A DNA stretch of 64,000 nt from Bufo bufo (taxonomy: Eukaryota; Chordata; Amphibia; Anura; Bufonidae), in assembly GCF_905171765.1 (NCBI RefSeq), contig NC_053397.1:1378446-1442445 (forward strand). Reading direction: 5' to 3'. Both the position numbers and the translations under genes were made by a program. Of this stretch, positions 33,971 through 45,915 are shown one piece after another (the first letter of the stretch is position 1; each line of letters starts with the position of its first letter). Under the pieces are notes generated by a model. The model was not told where the DNA came from. It ran no database searches and saw only the letters and a list, made by a program, of their open reading frames with translations.

Positions 33971-35510
33971 TCCCTAATTATAGTGATGTCCCCCTGTAGA
34001 GCCGCCATTGTGATACAGTGCTATTAGTCATATTCACTGCCCCCAAAATTTCAGCTAATTTATTATTAACACAATCCAGGCCTTCCCTGTCAGCCTCCCT
34101 AGAATCCGTGGAAACCGACATTGACGCGGCTGGCTTATTTCCCGCCACCTCAAGGTGGCCTCCCGTTTTTTGGGACCCCCCCCCCCCCCCCCCCTAGTTT
34201 TGGGCGTAGGTGACCGCAAAAATGTATCTAAGCGTGCTTGGGGACGCACAACCTAGAGAGAAGATGGAAATTCAATTCATGCAAAATAAGTCAAAAGCAT
34301 ACAACTGTAGCCATCTTTTCGGGGCATAATAGACAACCGCATATTACAGAAAAAGAATAGAGGTTAAACTGGGTAAAAACATAAGTGTTGTTATGAAAAA
34401 TATGAACACTCCATTCAATCCAGGTTAATCAAAGTTAGTATCTGTTAAAGCGTATATTAGGATTTAAGGTTAAATAGCGGAAAAATAGTGGTCATGCATC
34501 CCACACTAAAGCAGGGCGACCCCTGCAGATCTCACCAATCTTCAGCCCTTTTATCTCAGTTTTCAGGAAGAGGAGAGCGTAAAAACTGCCAAACGGGCCT
34601 GAAAGGTTCCAATAATATACATCAGTACGGTTCAATGCAGTGCAGAAAAACACAGGCAAAAACACTTAGGCATGAAGGTCTCTCCCTCTCTCACAAGGAG
34701 CCAATCTTCATCCCCATCAGAGGTAGTGCAGAGGTCAGGACGGCCTATTAATTGCGCAACTGGAACAAAACCAGAGGCAAATACAAGGCCGTAACTGGGC
34801 TTGGGGCACTCTTGCTCACACCAAGTGCACCCTTCAGCTCTTCCGCCCAGGACACCGGCACCCTCAGGGCCACACAGGACCCCTACTTTGCACACCCACA
34901 CCAGTGTTTAAAGGGACTCAGTGAGTTTGCCCAATGTCTATGTCCTTGAACCGCCGCAGATTAACACCGCCTTGAGAGCAAATAGGCGCTGCGTCTGATT
35001 CCGGCAATATAAGCCCCCCTCTATGTCCAGACCACCACGAAGGCTCAGATCACGCTGGCACACGGGCCATGTGACCAATCCCACTTGCCTCCAAAAATGC
35101 TTCAGTAGTATGATGACTTAAAAAGCCCTGATGTTAAATCTCCACCTCCTTAAACTACTATCCACGGTAGAGGATAAACGACTGAAACGCTGGAAAAGAC
35201 ATCAAATAAAGGGCCCGGACCAAGCTTCACCCAGACATCCGGCCATCCATCAGAAGACTCACTGGTGGTAGACCTGCCATCAGCAGAAGGTCACCTGCGC
35301 ATCGGCGAGCTGCAGCAGGGAAAAAGAGGCGGTAAAGAGTCCCACACCCGCGTCAACCGTTCATCCGACAAGGACAGGCGGTGGAGCGATGGAACAGGCG
35401 GTGGAGCGATGGAACAATCGAGGCAGCGGTAATGCGGTGGGGCGATGGAGCATCCAAGCGAGGGGGCGCGGCACGTCCTACGTCATGCCGCTACGCTTCG
35501 ACATACGTTC
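33971..35510 (-). other. L1 5' region (untranslated)
   Basis: No long frame. The outer 130 bp (35380-35490) are CpG-rich with a tandem GGCGGTGGAGCGATGGAACA and presumably held the LINE promoter. A run of 19 C lies at 34176-34194. The exact 5' end is uncertain. Confidence 0.5.
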
Positions 35511-35702
35511 CCACTTTATTAATAAAGGAGATGGGCCTCCCACGAATATCATTCTTGCCATTCCACATACTCTTGTTGAATCAGCGTTTATGCTCATAGA
35601 CAGGTAGATTACGATCCAATAGAACAGCTAATCAACCAAGAGGGTCGGTATCTTTTTCTTCACTGTTATTGGCAGGGGCAAAGGAGAATTATTGCTTTTA
35701 TA

Positions 35703-37272
35703 TACACTGCTCAAAAAAATAAAGGGAACACAAAAATAACACATCCTGGATCTGAATTAATTAAATATTCTTCTGAAATACTTTGTTCTTTACATAGTTG
35801 AATGTGCTGACAACAAAATCACACAAAAAAAAAATGGAAATCAAATTTTTTAACCCATGGAGGTCTGGATTTGGAGTCACCCTCAAAATTAAAGTGGAAA
35901 AACACACTACAGGCTGATCCAACTTTGATGTAATGTCCTTAAAACAAGTCAAAATGAGGCTCAGTAGTGTGTGTGGCCTCCACGTGCCTGTATGACCTCC
36001 CTACAACGCCTGTGCATGCTCCTGATGAGGTGGCAGACGGTCTCCTGAGGGATCTCCTCCCAGACCTGGACTAAAGCATCTGCCAACTCCTGGACAGTCT
36101 GTGGTGCAACGTGACGTTGGTGGATAGAGCGAGACGTGATGTCCCAGATGTGCTCGATTGGATTCAGGTCTGGGGAACGGGCGGGCCAGTCCATAGCATC
36201 AATGCCTTCGTCTTGCAGGAACTGCTGACACACTCCAGCCACATGAGGTCTAGCATTGTCTTGCATTAGGGGGAACCCAGGGCCAACCGCACCAGCATAT
36301 GGTCTCACAAGGGTTCTGAGGATCTCATCTCGATACCTAATGGCAGTCCGGCTACCTCTGGCGAGCACATGGAGGGCTGTGCGGCCCTCCAAAGAAATGC
36401 CACCCCACACCATTTCTGACCCAATGCCAAACCGGTCATGCTGGAGGATGTTGCAGGCAGCAGAACGTTCTCCACGGCGTCTCCAGACTGTCACATGTGC
36501 TCAGTGTGAACCTGCTTTCATCTGTGAAGAGCACAGGGCGCCAGTGGCGAATTTGCCAATCTTGGTGTTTTCTGGCAAATGCCAAACGTCCTGCACGGTG
36601 TTGGGCTGTAAGCACAACCCCCACCTGTGGACGTCGGGCCCTCATATCACCCTCATGGAGTCTGTTTCTGACCGTTTGAGCAGACACATGCACATTTGTG
36701 GCCTGCTGGAGGTCATTTTGCAGGGCTCTGGCAGTGCTCCTCCTGTTCCTCCTTGCACAAAGGCGGAGGTAGCGGTCCTGCTGCTGGGTTGTTGCCCTCC
36801 TACGGCCTCCTTAACATCTCCTGATGTACTGGCCTGTCTCCTGGTAGCGCCTCCATGCTCTGGACACTATGCTGACAGACACATCAAACCTTCTTACCAC
36901 AGCTCGCATTGATGTGCCATCCTGGATAAGCTGCACTACCTGAGCCACTTGTGTGGGTTGTAGACTCCGTCTCATGCTACCACTAGAGTGAAAGCACCGG
37001 CAGCATTCAAAAGTGACCAAAACATCAGCCAGGAAGCATAGGAACTGAGAAGTGGTCAGGTCACCACCTGCAGAACCACTCCTTTATTGGGGGTGTCTTG
37101 CTAATTGCCTATAATTTCCACCTATTGTCTATCCCATTTGCACAACAGCATGTGAAATTGATTGTCACTCAGTGTTGCTTCCTAAGTGGACAGTTTGATG
37201 TCACAGAAGTGCGATTGACTTGGAGTTACATTGTGTTGTTTAAGTGTTCCCTTTATTTTTTTGAGCAGTGTA
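35703..37272 (-). mobile_element. Tc1-like element (DD34E family), copy 1
   Basis: Terminal repeats TACACTGCTCAAAAAAATAA and its inverse, flanked by TA on both sides, inserted in the L1 endonuclease region. It is the same family as 53488-55056. These CACTGCTCAAAAAAATAAAG ends belong to a family widespread in fish and amphibians. Confidence 0.95.
35961..37020 (-). pseudogene. Tc1 transposase pseudogene
   Basis: Three frames cover the enzyme. The N-terminal helix-turn-helix region ([20 protein letters not shown]) occupies 36811-37020. The middle ([20 protein letters not shown]) and first catalytic motif LFTDESRF lie in 36436-36693. A third frame, 35961-36494, holds [16 protein letters not shown] (second Asp) and [13 protein letters not shown] (Glu). 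Compared with the intact copy at 53749-54819, frameshifts near 36700-36810 and 36480 break it, although all three catalytic residues persist. Confidence 0.95.
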
Positions 37273-37408
37273 TATTCCACCCCCTTTTACAACAACGGTA
37301 TTATGTAGACTGATGGATTATATCTCAGCACGAGAGGAGTGCTGGTGATGGGCGACTTCAACTCGGTCATGGACATTAGAAAAGATAGGACCTCCACTAT
37401 AATTAATT

Positions 37409-39952
37409 ATGAATCAAGTTCCGGTTCAAGTACTTTACTATCTAGAATGTGTAAAAAAAATGGCATTGGTCGATATATGGCGATCTCTTTATGGAAATAA
37501 GCAAGTATTTTCATGTTTCAGTAACACATATAGGTCCATGTCGCGAGTTGATCTAGCCCTCGCCAGCCCCGGGCTTATTAACAGGGTTAAAAAAATGAAT
37601 TATGAACGTCATGGCGTTTCTGACCACAGCCCGGTCATGGTAATATTGGATAACCATAAAAAAATAAACCAAAATAGAATTTTTAAACTTACCCCCCATT
37701 GGATGACATTAATAAGGGATCTGGACAAGATCAATGAAGAAATAAAGCTCTTCTGGAGCGATAACGTTAATTCAACACATATTCATATGGTCTGGGACTC
37801 GCTCAAGGCATTCCTTCGGGGTATATATTTACATCAAATTAGAAAACAGAAAAATGCCTTTGCAGAAACTCAAAAAGAAATAGAAGGCCTGCTCGGTCAG
37901 ATAATGAATGAGATCACTCGTGTAAATACCCCAGAAAAACAACGTCAATTAAAAAAAGTACAAGATGAATATAAACAATATCTATATAAAAAAGCACAGA
38001 ATAAAATGTTTTTCGCAGGGTTGAGAACCTTTAGCGAGTCCGGCAAACCAAGTAGGCTGTTATCCATGATAGTAAAAAATCAAAGGGGGAGTAATAATAT
38101 AACCGGAATTAGGACAGAGGCAGGAAACATTCTACAAGACCCTGATGATATTCTAAGGGAGTTTAGCCGATATTTCTCGATGCTATATCAAGCTGGGGCT
38201 AAAAATCAGGGAGGAAAAATAGATAAATATCTAGACAATATTAAGATCCCTGAATTTGACCAACAAGACATTGATTGGTTGAATAGACCTATCCAACTGA
38301 TTGAGCTACAAACCACATTGCAATCTATTAAGGGTAACACCTCCCCAGGGGTGGACGGCTTCCCATTCGAAATATACCGAAAACATGAGGGAATTATCCT
38401 TCCCCAAATGTTGGAGGTATTAAATCAATCATGGATAAAAGCATCCATCACATTAATTCCCAAAAAAGGGAAAGATCCGCTGTCAGTTACATCTTATCGC
38501 CCCATCTCTCTGTTGAACACAGATTACAAAATCCTTGCCAAATTGTTAGCCAATAGATTAAAAACAGTTATCCATAAAGTCGTCCACGCGGACCAAACTG
38601 GGTTCATCCTGAAAAGGAATATACAGGACAACGTAAGGAGGGCCTTTTTGAATGTCCAGATGGGGGACAGGGAGGACTGCTCCATCCTGTCATTGGATGC
38701 CACTAAGGCCTTCGACAGGGTGGAGTGGCCCTTCCTTTGGAGAGTAATGTCTCGGGTTAAAATAGGTGAATACTTCTCCAAATGGGTTCGTATTCTGTAT
38801 CAAAATCCGGTATCCAGGGTCCGAATCAATGGTGAATACTCTGTCCCTTTTCCCCTGACACGCGGAACACGCCAGGGTTGTCCCCTCTCCCCCTTGCTCT
38901 TCTCGCTGTTCTTGGAGCCAATGGCATGTAAAATTAGAGCAGATGGGGAAATATCGGGTTTTGGGTGCGAGGGAGAGATTGACAAAATTAGTCTCTACGC
39001 GGACGATATGTTACTGTTCCTGGGGAGAGGATATATGAACTTGCCCAGGGTTATGGATAGCCTGGATGAATTTGGGCACCTATCTGGATATGAGATAAAC
39101 TGGGAGAAATCAAAATTTCTCCCATTAAGACGTCCGGTCCCGTCCGGTCATAATCTTTGGGTTAGCATATTGACCCCAGCAGACTCCTTATTATATCTTG
39201 GTATCCAGATAGGGACCAAACTGGAACACTATACGAAATTGAACATACTCCCAATAATAGATAGAGTTAAGGAAAAAATTAGAACATGGCTTAAACTTCC
39301 CATGTCACAAATCAACCGCATAGCACTTCTAAAAATGACGTTACTACCAATGTTATTATACGTATTTAATGCTAGTCCAATAACGATAGAAGATAAGTTT
39401 TTTAATAAGCTAGAGTCCCTCTTCAATGAACTAATATGGGGGCGCAAACAAGTCAGAATTAAGATACAATATCTGTATAAAGAAGAGGGTGGAATTTCCG
39501 TCCCTTTTCTAAAGGGATATTATATAGCTGCCCAGTTGAGATGGTGTGTGAGGAATCTAAAGAATAAATGCATTCGGCTTATTTATGGGGAGCACTGTAG
39601 ACCCTGGGAGGATCTCTTTCATATTCTTGAAACTGGTACCATGGAGAAGAGAACAATAATGAACCCGTTCGGTAGAATGCTCAGGTACATTTGGCAACAA
39701 GTTAGATATATGGTCGGAGTAACCCAAGCAGTTCAGTACACCCCACTGTGGGGGAACGCACATTTACCACAAGTTATGTTATTGGGTGATGTTGAATATT
39801 GGGAAAAATATGGGATATGTCTAATTGAACAAGTTTTTCATAAAGGACAGATTAAGCCTTTAAATGAAATCCTACCAGACACTACACTAGGATTCATTGA
39901 TAAATTTCGATATGAACTATTACGACACGCTATTCTCCGTGTAGGAGAATAA
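37409..39952 (+). pseudogene. L1 ORF2, long open segment (endonuclease C-terminus and RT)
   Basis: An 847-codon frame, the longest non-satellite frame here. Residues about 40-75 hold the endonuclease end (YRSMSRVDLALA, GVSDHSPVMV). RT follows: NTSPGVDGFPFEIYRKH near 315, LIPKKGKDPLSVTSYRPISL near 350, SLDATKAFDRVEW near 430 (motif A), GTRQGCPLSPLLFSLF near 485 (motif B), LYADDMLLFL near 528 (motif C with intact YADD) and GYEINWEKSKFLPL near 560 (motif D). The frame enters by a frameshift in an A8 run near 37440; the upstream frame holds MGDFNSVMD. A few residues before LIPKK appear deleted. Downstream coding continues in another frame after 39952. The intact YADD and long frame imply recent activity of this subfamily, but this copy is dead. 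Confidence 0.92.
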
Positions 39953-40210
39953 GAATTATTTAAATATTGTAAGGAACACTTTTTTAGATTCTTGTCAAGA
40001 TATGACCCTCAACACTTCTATATCACACATCTATGCAAAGTTAAAATATGAATACACTAAAACAATCACATTCAGAGGTGAGGTTAAATGGGAAAAGGAC
40101 CTGCAAAATGGGGAACCCATTCCGTGGAACATCGTTTACAGAAATATTAAAAGATCGACGGTCTCCCCTGCCCATGCATGGATTCTTTTGAAAATCATAC
40201 ACCGTCTCTA
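39953..40210 (+). pseudogene. L1 ORF2 continuation up to the DD37E insertion
   Basis: After the stop at 39950-39952 the homology continues in a shifted frame (KWEKDLQNGEPIPWNIVYRN near 40090, matching the KWEQELQISPLPW region of the minus-strand L1). It reaches HRL at 40210, where the DD37E element is inserted at TA. Confidence 0.8.
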
Positions 40211-41762
40211 CAGGGAGTGCAGAATTATTAGGCAAGTTGTATTTTTGAGGATTAATTTTATTATTGAACAACAACCATGTTCTCAATGAACCCAAAAAAC
40301 TCATTAATATCAAAGCTGAATATTTTTGGAAGTAGTTTTTAGTTTGAGCTATTTTAGGGGGATATCTGTGTGTGCAGGTGACTATTACTGTGCATAACTA
40401 TTAGGCAACTTAACAAAAAACAAATATATACCCATTTCAATTATTTATTTTTACCAGTGAAACCAATATAACATCTCAACATTCACAAATATACATTTCT
40501 GACATTCAAAAACAAAACAAAAACAAATCAGTGACCAATATAGCCACCTTTCTTTGCAAGGACACTCAAAAGCCTGCCATCCATGGATTCTGTCAGTGTT
40601 TTGATCTGTTCACCATAAACATTGCGTGCAGCAGCAACCACAGCCTCCCAGACACTGTTCAGAGAGGTGTACTGTTTTCCCTCCTTGTAAATCTCACATT
40701 TGATGATGGACCACAGGTTCTCAATGGGGTTCAGATCAGGTGAACAAGGAGGCCATGTCATTAGATTTTCTTCTTTTATACCCTTTCTTGCCAGCCACGC
40801 TGTGGAGTACTTGGACGCATGTGATGGAGCATTGTCCTGCATGAAAATCATGTTTTTCTTGAAGGATGCAGACTTCTTCCTGTACCACTGCTTGAAGAAG
40901 GTGTCTTCCAGAAACTGGCAGTAGGACTGGGAGTTGAGCTTGACTCCATCCTCAACCCGAAAAGGCCCCACAAGCTCATCTTTGATGATACCAGCCCAAA
41001 CCAGTACTCCACCTCCACCTTGCTGGCGTCTGAGTCGGACTGGAGCTCTCTGCCCTTTACCAATCCAGCCACGGGCCCATCCATCTGGCCCATCAAGACT
41101 CACTCTCATTTCATCAGTCCATAAAACCTTAGAAAAATCAGTCTTGAGATATTTCTTGGCCCAGTCTTGACGTTTCAGCTTGTGTGTCTTGTTCAGTGGT
41201 GGTCGTCTTTCAGCCTTTCTTACCTTGGCCATGTCTCTGAGTATTGCACACCTTGTGCTTTTGGGCACTCCAGTGATGTTGCAGCTCTGAAATATGGCCA
41301 AACTGGTGGCAAGTGGCATCTTGGCAGCTGCACGCTTGACTTTTCTCAGTTCATGGGCAGTTATTTTGCGCCTTGGTTTTTCCACACGCTTCTTGCGACC
41401 CTGTTGACTATTTTGAATGAAACGCTTGATTGTTCGATGATCACGCTTCAGAAGCTTTGCAATTTTAAGACTGCTGCATCCCTCTGCAAGATATCTCACT
41501 ATTTTTGACTTTTCTGAGCCTGTCAAGTCCTTCTTTTGACCCATTTTGCCAAAGGAAAGGAAGTTGCCTAATAATTATGCACACCTGATATAGGGTGTTG
41601 ATGTCATTAGACCACACCCCTTCTCATTACAGAGATGCACATCACCTAATATGCTTAATTGGTAGTAGGCTTTCGAGCCTATACAGCTTGGAGTAAGACA
41701 ACATGCATAAAGAGGATGATGTGGTCAAAATACTCATTTGCCTAATAATTCTGCACGCAGTG
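40211..41762 (-). mobile_element. Tc1/mariner DD37E element, apparently complete
   Basis: 1552 bp with terminal repeats CAGGGAGTGCAGAATTATTA and, inverted, TAATAATTCTGCACGCAGTG, flanked by TA (40209-40210 and 41763-41764). An inner copy of the GCATAATTATTAGGC motif lies near each end (40392-40408 and 41568-41583), as in elements with doubled transposase sites. It carries an open transposase and cleanly interrupts the L1 ORF2. Confidence 0.95.
40528..41544 (-). CDS. Tc1/mariner transposase, DD37E (TRT-like), intact frame
   Basis: 338 codons from ATG to stop, the normal length for Tc1/mariner enzymes. The N-terminus (SEKSKIVRYLAEGCSSLKIA) and a following KITAHELRKVKR stretch form the paired helix-turn-helix domain that binds the terminal repeats. 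WTDEMRVSLDGPDGW carries the first Asp, MQDNAPSHAS the second and [12 protein letters not shown] the Glu. There are 37 residues between the second Asp and the Glu, which places it in the DD37E group. No stop or frameshift is visible and all catalytic residues are present, so it may encode an active cut-and-paste transposase. Expression is unknown: the element lies antisense within a dead L1. Confidence 0.93.
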   Translation of the reverse strand: MGQKKDLTGSEKSKIVRYLAEGCSSLKIAKLLKRDHRTIKRFIQNSQQGRKKRVEKPRRKITAHELRKVKRAAAKMPLATSLAIFQSCNITGVPKSTRCAILRDMAKVRKAERRPPLNKTHKLKRQDWAKKYLKTDFSKVLWTDEMRVSLDGPDGWARGWIGKGQRAPVRLRRQQGGGGVLVWAGIIKDELVGPFRVEDGVKLNSQSYCQFLEDTFFKQWYRKKSASFKKNMIFMQDNAPSHASKYSTAWLARKGIKEENLMTWPPCSPDLNPIENLWSIIKCEIYKEGKQYTSLNSVWEAVVAAARNVYGEQIKTLTESMDGRLLSVLAKKGGYIGH

Positions 41763-42185
41763 TATTATACACCAGCCTTTTTGCATACTATTTATAACGA
41801 CAGGAAACAGAACTGTTATAAATGTAGTAAAGATAGAGGAGACTATAAACATCTGTTTTGGGAATGCCCAGGGATAAAAGATTATTGGATCAAAATATTC
41901 CGGAAACTGCAGGATAGTTCCCCTATGAAATATGAAGCATGCATTAGTTATGTTATCCTGGGCTCTCTCCCAGAGACAGTTAAAAACAAAACTGAGCAGA
42001 TACTTTGGCTCCGGGGCATCGCCCTGGCCAAAATAAAAATTGTTAAATATTGGGGCACCACGGAATATCCTAATCTTCAGGAGTGGATGGAGCGGATGAA
42101 CAGGGTTAAGCAATTTGAACACATCTTCGCCCAAACAGCAGGGAAAAAGGCAGCCTGGTTGCGGATATGGGGCAATTGGAAATGA
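41763..42185 (+). pseudogene. L1 ORF2 C-terminal segment
   Basis: Continues the L1 across the DD37E insertion (YYTPAFLHTIY), then CYKCSKDRGDYKHLFWECPG, the C-terminal Cys/His motif, and ends KAAWLRIWGNWK at 42185. The 3' UTR and A-rich tail extend to 42376. Confidence 0.9.
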
Positions 42186-42475
42186 TAATACTAGGTGTAA
42201 CGACAGTAGCTCAGCGGAAAAAAAGGGGGTTGGAGGGAGGGAAGGGGGGGTTAAAAAATAAGAGGGAAATTTACTATAGTATGAGACGATGTATTAATGC
42301 TTTGTGATACCAAAATGTAAGACTGTAGATTTCTATCTTTTGGAAAATAAAATATAATAAAAAAATTTAAAAAAGTATTCCTGCAAGGCTTGAGCATTAT
42401 ACACTACTCACAAAATATTCTGGATATTTGGCTTGTGGGTGAAATTTCCAGATGACCCTAAAATGCGCTCTGTCA

Positions 42476-43822
42476 TATATCTTCTATATTAAAAGAATCT
42501 TCATATAAAAGAGAGGATCAAAAAAAAAATTTATATAAAAAAAATATGATCCTTCAGGCGGACATAAACACGCCTCTAAGTTTATCGAGTATCTTAATTT
42601 GATTTGTGCAAGCAGTGAAACGGGGACAATTGTATATGCAAAATATATATATAGTTTATTATAAAACAAAGAATATAAAATCAATACAATTGCAAAACAA
42701 ATGATGAAGTTACAAAATAATACCCAAAATGTACCACACGGTGGTGCTAACACACCCCTATCTCATCAGCACAGTGTGACTTAGTAAATTTATGACAACC
42801 AGTGTCATACTTTCAACAAACACTCATATACCAAGAGAAACTTTGTATCTTCTGTTTATCAAACAGGCTATAACAATAAAACATGGATTATACAGGAAAA
42901 TAACTGTTATCCCTTGACTCTGTGTTTTCCTATGACCAATCAAAAATATATGATATTAATGTGATAAAATATTCAACTCGGCAATCAGACTATGGAAAAA
43001 AATAATAACTAAGGGAATAATCAGCATTATGGAGGCACCTAATATATTCCCACAGTATGGGGACTCGTGGCTATATACCGAGAGAAATATCTTATTAATA
43101 TCACGAGTAGTAAACACAATATACGTTACCGGGTCAAGGGTAGACAGATTTCAGATGGGACCAGTTCTCAAGAATTTTCCTAGTAATCCAAAAAAAATAT
43201 ATCCAAGTTTCTTCTGGTAAAGTTTTTTCTTTTTTAAGTTTTTCTTTTGGTCTTCATTGAATGGATGGATGGATCTCCCCTGATGTTCTGCACACGAGTA
43301 ATTATTCCCCCCCTTCCCCCTTATCTAAGAATCATCTCCTTTAGATTAGGGATTTCCAATCAGGTAAGGTGGGTGTATTTGCATGCTAATAATACAATGA
43401 TGTCATTTTAACTCCTAACATGTTATCAAACAAATTATAATATAATATTGTCCATCTGCCTCCCGATGGCACTGTGGTACTGCATTTAACATCACAACCT
43501 TAAACATTAAAACTAAATATCTAATAATACGGTCACATGACCTTCTTAACCTTTTTAATATACATCATTGAGGAAGGTCTTTTTCTGACACTTTTAATTA
43601 CCTATATCCTGGACTTGTTGGAGTCACTGTCTTCTCCTATCTTTTTGAAATATATGTTAACTTGATACAATTTTTATATAACTGCCTTGATACTCGGCAT
43701 CGGAACTTATCTACATCCATGATTAACTATTGTTTTGAAATAACTTTTAACTCTTCCAATTAGCAGAAACTTGCTTCAGTGGCTCTGTATTTCCTACAGG
43801 ATACATTCTAAATAATGATACA
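42476..43822. other. Unassigned insert, left part
   Basis: AT-rich sequence between the two halves of the split Tc1 element. A 63-codon frame (43029-43220) shows no domain. A GGAT tandem is at 43260-43272. No LTR or terminal repeats identified. Confidence 0.3.
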
Positions 43823-43824
43823 TA

Positions 43825-45466
43825 CAGTCAGGTCCATAAATATTGGGACATCAACACAATTCTAAATTTTTTGGCTCTAACAACACCACAATGGATTTGA
43901 AATGAAACAAACAAGATGTGCTTCAACTGCAGACTGTCAGCTTTAATTTGAGGGTATTTACATCCAAATCAGGTGAACGGTGTAGGAATTACAACAGTTT
44001 GCATATGTGCCTCCCACTTGTTAAAGGGCCAAAAGTAATGGGACAATTGGCTTCTCAGCTGTTCCATGGCCAGGTGTGTGTTATTCCCTCATTATCCCAA
44101 TTACAATGAGCAGACAAAAGGTCCATAGTTAATTTCAAGTGTGCTATTTGCATTTGGAATCTGTTGCTGTCAACTCTGAAGATAAGATCCAAAGAGCTGT
44201 CACTCTCAGTGAAGCAAGCCATCATTAGGCTGAAAAAACAAACCCATCAGAGAGATATCAAAAACATTAGGTGCGGCCAAAACAACTGTTTGGAACATTC
44301 TTAAAAAGAAGGAACGCACCGGTGAGCTCAGCAACACCAAAAGACCCGGAAGACCACGGAAAACAACTGTGGTGGATGAGCGAAGAATTCTTTCCCTGGT
44401 GAAGAAAACACCCTTCACAACAGTTGGCCAGATCAAGAACACTCTCCAGGAGGTAGGTGTATGTGTGTCAAAGTCAACCATTAGGAGAAGACTTCACCAG
44501 AGTGAATACAGAGGGTTCACCACAAGATGTAAACCATTAGTGAGCCTCAAAAACAGGAAGGCCAGATTAGAGTTTGCCAAACGACATCTAAAAAAGCCTT
44601 CACAGTTCTGGAACAACATCCTATGGACAGTTGAGACCAAGATCAACTTGTAGCAGAGTGATGGGAAGAGAAGAGTATGGAGAAGGAAAGAAGCTGCTCA
44701 TGATCCTAAGCATACCACCTCATCAGTGAAGCATGGTGGTGGTAGTGTCATGGCGTGGGCATGTATGGCTGCCAATGGAACTGCTTCTCTTGTATTTATT
44801 GATGATGTGACTGCTGACAGAAGCAGCAGGATGGATTCTCAAGTGTTTCGGGCAATATTATCTGCTCATATTCAGCCAAATGCTTCAGAACTCATTGGAC
44901 GGCGCTTCACAGTGCAGAGGGACAATGACCCAAAGCATACTGCAAAAGCAACCAAAGAGTTTTTTAAGGGAAAGAAGTGGAATGTTCTGCAATGGCCAAG
45001 TCAATCACCGGACCTGAATCCGACCGAGCATGCATTTCACTTCCTGAAGACAAAACTGAAGGGAAAATGTCCCAAGAACAAGCAGGACGGAAGACAGTTG
45101 CAGTAGAGGCCTGGCAGAGCATCACCAGGGATAAGACCCAGCGTCTGGTGATGTCTATGCGTTCCAGACTTCAGGCTGTAATTGACTGCAAAGGATTTGC
45201 AACCAAGTATTAAAAAGTGAAAGTTTGATTTATGATTAGTATTTTGTCCCATTACTTTTGGTCCCTTAACAAGTGGGAGGCACATATGGAAACTGCTGTA
45301 ATTCCTGCACCATTCACCTGATTTGGATGTAAATACCCTCAAATTACAGCTGACGGTCTGCAGGTAAAGCACATCTTGTTTGTTTCATTTCACATCCATT
45401 GTGGTGGTGTATAGAGCCAAACATGTTACAATTGTGTCCATGTCCCAATATTTATGGACCTGACTG
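43825..45466 (+). mobile_element. Tc1-like element (fourth family), complete ends
   Basis: 1642 bp with terminal repeats CAGTCAGGTCCATAAATATT and, inverted, AATATTTATGGACCTGACTG, flanked by TA (43823-43824 and 45467-45468). Subterminal inverted sequences (CATATGTGCCTCCCACTTGT near 43998 and its inverse near 45275) extend the repeats to about 200 bp. It contains a dead transposase gene. Confidence 0.95.
44185..45213 (+). pseudogene. Tc1 transposase pseudogene (DD34E)
   Basis: The N-terminus and GRPRKTT-like linker appear in broken frames near 44185-44370. The frame 44369-44653 covers the second DNA-binding half, then LWTVETKINL and a stop. WTVET replaces the expected WTDET, so the first catalytic Asp is lost. 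The frame 44726-45106 contains HGGGSVMAWACMAANG, QRDNDPKHTAKA (second Asp) and SPDLNPTEH (Glu, 34 residues later). The end (SRLQAVIDCKGFATKY) lies in a third frame. It has both frameshifts and loss of a catalytic residue. Confidence 0.93.
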
Positions 45467-45468
45467 TA

Positions 45469-45915
45469 CATGGTATATGTATATAAATCGATACATTGTT
45501 ACACACAGACAATACATTTTATGAATTATTGGTTAAAATATGTTGTAAACTAAATATACCATACAGAAATATATATAACATAATTATGAATTACCTCATA
45601 CAGCAGGTGTGCCTCAAGGATATGAATTCTTATCTCATCATGGCTTATCCATGAAACACGCTTGTTCCCTTCAGACAGACATGTCTGAGGAAGCTGGTGT
45701 ACTCCCCATAGATAAACCCATATCCTTAGCAATAACTTTTAAATCCAATGTCCGTTCATGTTTTTTTTTTTTTTTTATATATACAAACTGAACTTGCCAT
45801 GAACTCTCCTGTTCAGCCACATAACAGAACTTTGGTTCAAGTTGATTTTCTTCTTAAAGGCAATGAGCATTCATTTTGGTTATAATGTCATTAGATGATA
45901 ATGTATACGTATGAA
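45469..45915. other. Unassigned insert, right part
   Basis: A short plus frame (about 45600-45760) reads PQGYEFLSHHGLSMKHACSL and LPIDKPISLAITF. It looks protein-like but is not recognised and is broken by a T run at 45762-45776. Confidence 0.25.

Larger units (their letters stand above)
29158..35510 (-). mobile_element. L1-type LINE, minus strand, decayed but near full length
   Basis: About 6.3 kb running right to left: a CpG-rich 5' region (about 33971-35510), ORF1, ORF2 and a 3' UTR ending in an A/T-rich tail read on the minus strand as AAATAAAAAATAATAAT near 29158. It carries many frameshifts and two runs of exactly 19 C (31404-31422, 34176-34194). Its 5' end abuts the truncated start of the plus-strand L1. 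Confidence 0.8.
35515..42376 (+). mobile_element. L1-type LINE, plus strand, 5'-truncated, carrying two Tc1 insertions
   Basis: Begins inside the endonuclease (IILAIPHTLV near 35550, GRYLFLHCYWQGQRR near 35645), is interrupted at TA by a Tc1 element (35703-37272), resumes with PPPFTT and VLVMGDFNSVMD, runs through RT, is interrupted at TA by a DD37E element (40211-41762), then ends with the C-terminal domain and an A-rich tail (42340-42376). ORF1 is absent. Without insertions the remnant would be about 3.7 kb. It is a different subfamily from the minus-strand copy and clearly younger. Confidence 0.9.

Noticed and set aside
35381..35607. 72-codon plus frames over the CpG-rich L1 5' region
   Set aside because: They span the junction of two L1s in opposite orientation; only the last part (after about 35545) is real endonuclease coding, and in another frame.
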